Shown here piece by piece: positions 60,000 through 64,000 of a DNA stretch of 64,000 bases; within the stretch, counting starts at the first letter, position 1, and each line of letters begins with the position of its first letter. The position numbers and the translations under genes are program-made. Origin of the DNA: Ambrosia x helenae (Eukaryota; Streptophyta; Magnoliopsida; Asterales; Asteraceae); the NCBI GenBank assembly GCA_030844895.1, contig CM061229.1, positions 123,145,682 to 123,209,681 on the forward strand. The letters run 5' to 3'. The notes beneath the pieces are model-generated. The model did no database searches. It was not told the origin of the DNA and saw nothing but the letters and a program-made list of their open reading frames with translations.

Positions 60000-61559
60000 C
60001 AGGTTTCTTTTTTTGAAAAAAAAAATATTTTTTTTTCTTCGATCTTTGTATTGTAAATATTGTTCACGAGCGAATAAGAGTTTTAAAAAGATCATCACAA
60101 ATTTTCTTTTTTCATGATTGAATGTGTGGACATTATATTCAGTTTATTTGTCTTCGAGTTTGCAATTGGTTCTTCTAAATCTATATAAATGCTTAACACG
60201 CTTTATGTGCTGCGGTAAAAAATTAAAAGTTTCACATGTTAAAAATGCTAATTTCACATGTTAAATTTTAGAAAGTAAACCTAGAAAAAGAAGTGGAAGT
60301 TGTAGATATATCATTAGTAGCCCTTTTTCGGTTTGCATATTATTATAGAAATATTAATTGATTATATATTCATGTTTCTAACTTTTTATATGCTTATATC
60401 ATATTAATGTGATATAGTTTTTTTTTTTTTTTTTTTTAATTGAAAAAAAAAATCATATTATCTCCGACTGTTAATAGTTATATATTAAGTACATATTTCA
60501 TGTATAATCAGTAATCATCTCCTCCTTAGTAGACGACATGTCATGAGTTAAGTTGATCTAGCATCAAACAAATTTACGAGTTATAAATTAGTTAAAGATT
60601 ATTATCTCGACCAAGACATGCAACGGGCACATGAGAATCCAACATAAGTAGACACCCAAATTTAATGTGGTTTGTTTGGTGCTCAGGTAGATTCATGCAT
60701 ACACTCTTAGTTTAACTGTTTTAAACCTCAATAATAAGGCGACAACTTCACATATGTGCCCCTACATTTGACATCTAGAGGCCTTAAGCTATATACCTAA
60801 ATCATTATTGGATTTTAATTCTGACAACATAACCTGAGCCCCAGCCTCATGTGTTTCAAGTTATAACCATTTTTTAAAAATTTAGCTTGGTCGTGAACAG
60901 TTAGGTTATTTTAGACAATACCTACTACACATTTGGTATGTTTATGGTTTCTTGATAGGCATATGTCTCCAATTTGAATTATTAATTTGTATATATCTCT
61001 TTTTCTTTGGTATTATCATGTTATCCGCAACATATATGATGAAAGTATAGAAGACCCTCTCCGTTATCATGCACAAGCAATGACCGATTTTGGGAGTGGC
61101 AAAATGGGCAACCGTCCAGGATATATGTATTTCTTTAGATAAAAGATTTTAATTAATTTAAAAAGTAAATTTCTTTGTTAAACTCATTAACTTAATTTCT
61201 TTGTTAAACTCGTTAACTTTTAATTTAATTTGCCTAACTAAACCCATTAGCCAAATTTTGTTTTTAATTACACTTTTAAACCCAATAAAATAAAACTAGC
61301 AAGTGGCAACAACCAAGAAAATAGTGAAAACTGGGTTTATATATATTTTTAGGCGCATATGTCATACTCGCTTAGGGTTTCTGAATTCTTAAGAGCAGCT
61401 ATGTGCTTAAGATCTTTACACTGACGTCAAATTTCTTTGCGAACAAAATTCAAAAAATTGTGTAGCGAATAATAATCTATAAAAAATTGTGTATCCATGT
61501 GAAGTAATATCACAAACACAAGATGTGTCGTGTAAAGTCCTAAAATTAAAACATATATA
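60000..61559. other. Intergenic, AT-rich, nothing recognised
   Basis: Only homopolymer runs (T-run at 60418-60438) and short AT-rich repeats (for example CTTTGTTAAACTC twice near 61180-61210). No protein, RNA gene or transposon ends identified. Confidence 0.5.
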
Positions 61560-61815
61560 TATTTTTACTAGTTTATAGTTTTGTGTATTAGATCGGCGAA
61601 TAACTGTGTGGCAACCACCATTGCGGGGCGCCGTGCCCAAGAATCGACTACTCGACCTCCAGTAGCCCCCGCCTTCTCCTGATGCGCGAAAACCCGAGCC
61701 CCACCCGCCCGAAGGCACGACAGTGTTATAGAACTCGGTAAAACCTCGCCGCCCGTCAGATTCGAACCGGCGTCACCCGTATTCGATCTTCACCCGGATA
61801 CCAAACCATAAATGA
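61560..61815 (-). repeat. tRNA-derived SINE-like repeat
   Basis: On the minus strand a B-box-like GGTTCGAATCT (about 61779-61769) is preceded by GGTATCCGGGTG, which could be a weak A box. A GC-rich body follows (CGGGCGGGTGGGGCTCGGG, GGCACGGCGCCCCGCAATGG) within very AT-rich DNA. The layout resembles plant tRNA-headed SINEs; target duplication and 3' tail were not resolved. Confidence 0.5.
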
Positions 61816-62247
61816 TGAAAGTGAGAATTTAACCTTTGATCACATAGGTGAAACAAAAGCCACTCCAGCACTCCACCACTATGGATGAATAGTTTTGTGT
61901 ACTACATAGGTTGAATAATAGAAACTATTTGTTTGCATTTTTTTTTTAAATTACAACAAAATTTTAAACATTAGATATAGTGTTTATAAAATAAAGGTTT
62001 GAATTTAAATATTTTCTTAATTAAAGACTAAAAGTTACATTATATTTTGAGGTAAGGGCCATATTTTTTTTAACTAGTTCAAAATATTTCATTAACGTTA
62101 TAAATCTAATTTATAAAAGTTTCATAAAAAATATTTTAGTAAGATTGAGATGAATTTTTTTTATCTATATCTATATCTATATCTATACTATCTTATAAAA
62201 CATTTGACAATGACTTCTTAAATTTTAAGAGGTGCAAGTTTAATCTA

Positions 62248-63911
62248 TCTATACTAATAAAAGAAAACACATGAGGGACACATGACACTCCCTCATGAGT
62301 TCACTAATTTTACTATTTAATATAATAAATTCAAATATAATTATAATATTAATTGATTTTCAAAATCATAATATAAATACAATAATAATCATAGTTGTAA
62401 CAGAAATCACTAAAAACGGATTTAATCATTTCTGTTATTAATATAAATACTAAAATTCTATTTAACATATTTATATTATGTTTTCGTATTTAATATAATT
62501 ATGTTTTAATACAAAATTTGAAATAAATTATTAGACATACTTTAAAAAGATCTATTAAGTAACCGAATTAAAAATTATTTAAACATTAGTGATTCTTTTT
62601 TATATAACATATTTATATGTTATTAACTTTAAATTTAAATTTAAATCACGTACCTTAAATAAACCCATTTATAAATTTTGATCTTTTATTTTACGTTTAA
62701 AACTATGTTTGTTATGATGTTTGACAAATGATTATTAAGTTTTTTTTATTTTATTTTGGTCATTGTTTTATATGTTAAATATGCTCAGCAAGTACATACT
62801 AATTTTAGATGTTTAAAAGAGTTCAAAAGTCAAATAAGCAAATTAATACACAATGTAATTGGTTAAGTTTTTTTTTTTTTTTTTTTTTGTTAGAATTTCA
62901 TATTGTTCTAAACAAATAAATAAATTAAACCAATTAACATTAATCTATTGTTATCTATATTAATAAAAGACAACACATGGAATACTAAGAACTCCCTCAT
63001 AAAGCCTCTCATTTTCTTATTTAAAATAATACATTTATTTTAATTTATTTCTTTATTTAAAAATAATTATTTTTTAATTTTTATTAGTTACAACTATCAA
63101 TATTAATTTAATTATCAAAATTTAGTTCAATATATATACATATATATATATATATTATGTCTTTGTAAATTAATTAATATGAATATTTTATAATACAAAA
63201 TTAGAAATAAATTACTAGGCATGATTTGAAAATGTTTATTAGCTAATAGAAGTAAATATTATTAAAAAATATTCATTTTTTTAAGATAGCGTGTTTATAC
63301 GTTATTAGATTTAAATTTAAATCGTGAACGTTAATTAACCTATTTTTTAATATGTGGTCTTTCACTCTAAGTTTAAAACTATATTTCTTATAGTGTTCTG
63401 AACAAACAAAATAAAACAAATCAGTCCACATTAATTAAATATTTGATTAATTAAAACTAAATATGCTTAGCTATTTTCGTATTATAATAGCTTGATATAT
63501 AATATACATTTTATATATGAAAAATCATTGTTTGAAATTTTCATAGACTGTGTTGTTTCAAGTTACTTCAACAAAGAAATACAACATCTAAGTGGCAACA
63601 GTCTTTTCATTAGTAATTCGTTTTAGCTTCATTTTCACGCTATTAAATCACGAAATCTTTTTTTTTATAATTACAGTCATATTGAACCAATAAATGACAT
63701 TATGTTTAAGGACCTTGATGTTAGAAAAAAATGATTATACACTCAAGGTTAGAAATATTTTGGCTTTGCAAGAAACTCGGTTGTAAAGGCAATTTTATTT
63801 ATTTTAAATATAACATGTAGTCTAATTTTTCTTAATTATATTTTTAATTTTATTTATAATATATATAATTTACATTGTTCAACCCGTGTATCACATGGGT
63901 ACATAACCTAG
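62248..63911 (+). mobile_element. Non-autonomous Helitron with two 5' ends (1,664 bp)
   Basis: The 5' end TCTATACTAATAAAAG (62248) follows an A. The 3' end CTAG (63908-63911) precedes a T, with a hairpin CCCGTGT-ATC-ACATGGG (63883-63899) nine bases upstream. These are the canonical Helitron termini (A/TC...CTAG/T). A second 5' end TCTATATTAATAAAAG lies at 62954 and the two halves share several blocks, so two related copies sit head to tail and share one 3' end. No Rep/helicase is encoded. Confidence 0.8.
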
Positions 63912-64000
63912 TTGCTTATGATACAACACTTAATGCATATACTAACTACTTTTTTAGGGTAATTTTGTCTTTAAAACACCATATTTAATAAAATGAAGTC
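63912..64000. other. Right edge of window, nothing recognised
   Basis: AT-rich flank of the Helitron; too short to interpret. Confidence 0.4.

Overview
This is plant nuclear DNA: a eudicot, with Asteraceae the best guess from the repeat types (low confidence on family). The evidence is spliceosomal introns, plant Ty3/gypsy and Ty1/copia retrotransposons, a Mutator-like element carrying plant mobile domain (PMD) genes, hAT- and Mutator-type MITEs, and a Helitron with the usual A/TC...CTAG/T ends. Only one host gene is clear: an eight-exon cyclophilin (CYP23-like peptidyl-prolyl isomerase, 15125-22404, + strand).

Layout. 1-1668: broken Ty3/gypsy pol. 1669-6624: AT-rich sequence and a decayed copia element ending in a 218-bp LTR, followed by a 417-bp tandem duplication. 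8955-9398: a Mutator-type MITE with a 9-bp target duplication. 9876-15030: a complete 5.15-kb MULE bounded by a 10-bp target duplication. It has no transposase and carries two convergent, damaged PMD genes plus a GRF-like zinc-finger fragment. 15125-22404: the cyclophilin gene, its introns filled by three hAT-type MITEs and LINE fragments. 24000-26700: a Tat-like gypsy gag/protease fragment split by an LTR-like insertion.

27961-57180 is a four-level nest. An old copia element (E0) was hit by gypsy element E1 (28730-54373, TSD TCTCA). E1 was hit in gag by gypsy element E2 (35709-50589, TSD ATAGC). E2 was hit in its protease codons by E3 (40133-44834, TSD TCATT), a short non-autonomous relative of E2. 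Each target duplication is exact, and removing each insert restores the reading frame across the break. The rest of the window holds a second tandem duplication at a copia 3' LTR, an RPA1-like pseudogene, a tRNA-derived SINE-like repeat and a Helitron with two 5' ends.

Most striking observations: the complete PMD-carrying MULE; the phase-preserving nest, with E3 inserted into its own family; an 80-bp in-frame GT-AG intron candidate in the E1 gag gene; hairpin clusters in the E1 LTR; two tRNA-like modules in the E2 LTR; and a single-base deletion in cyclophilin exon 2 that is either a real lesion or an assembly error.
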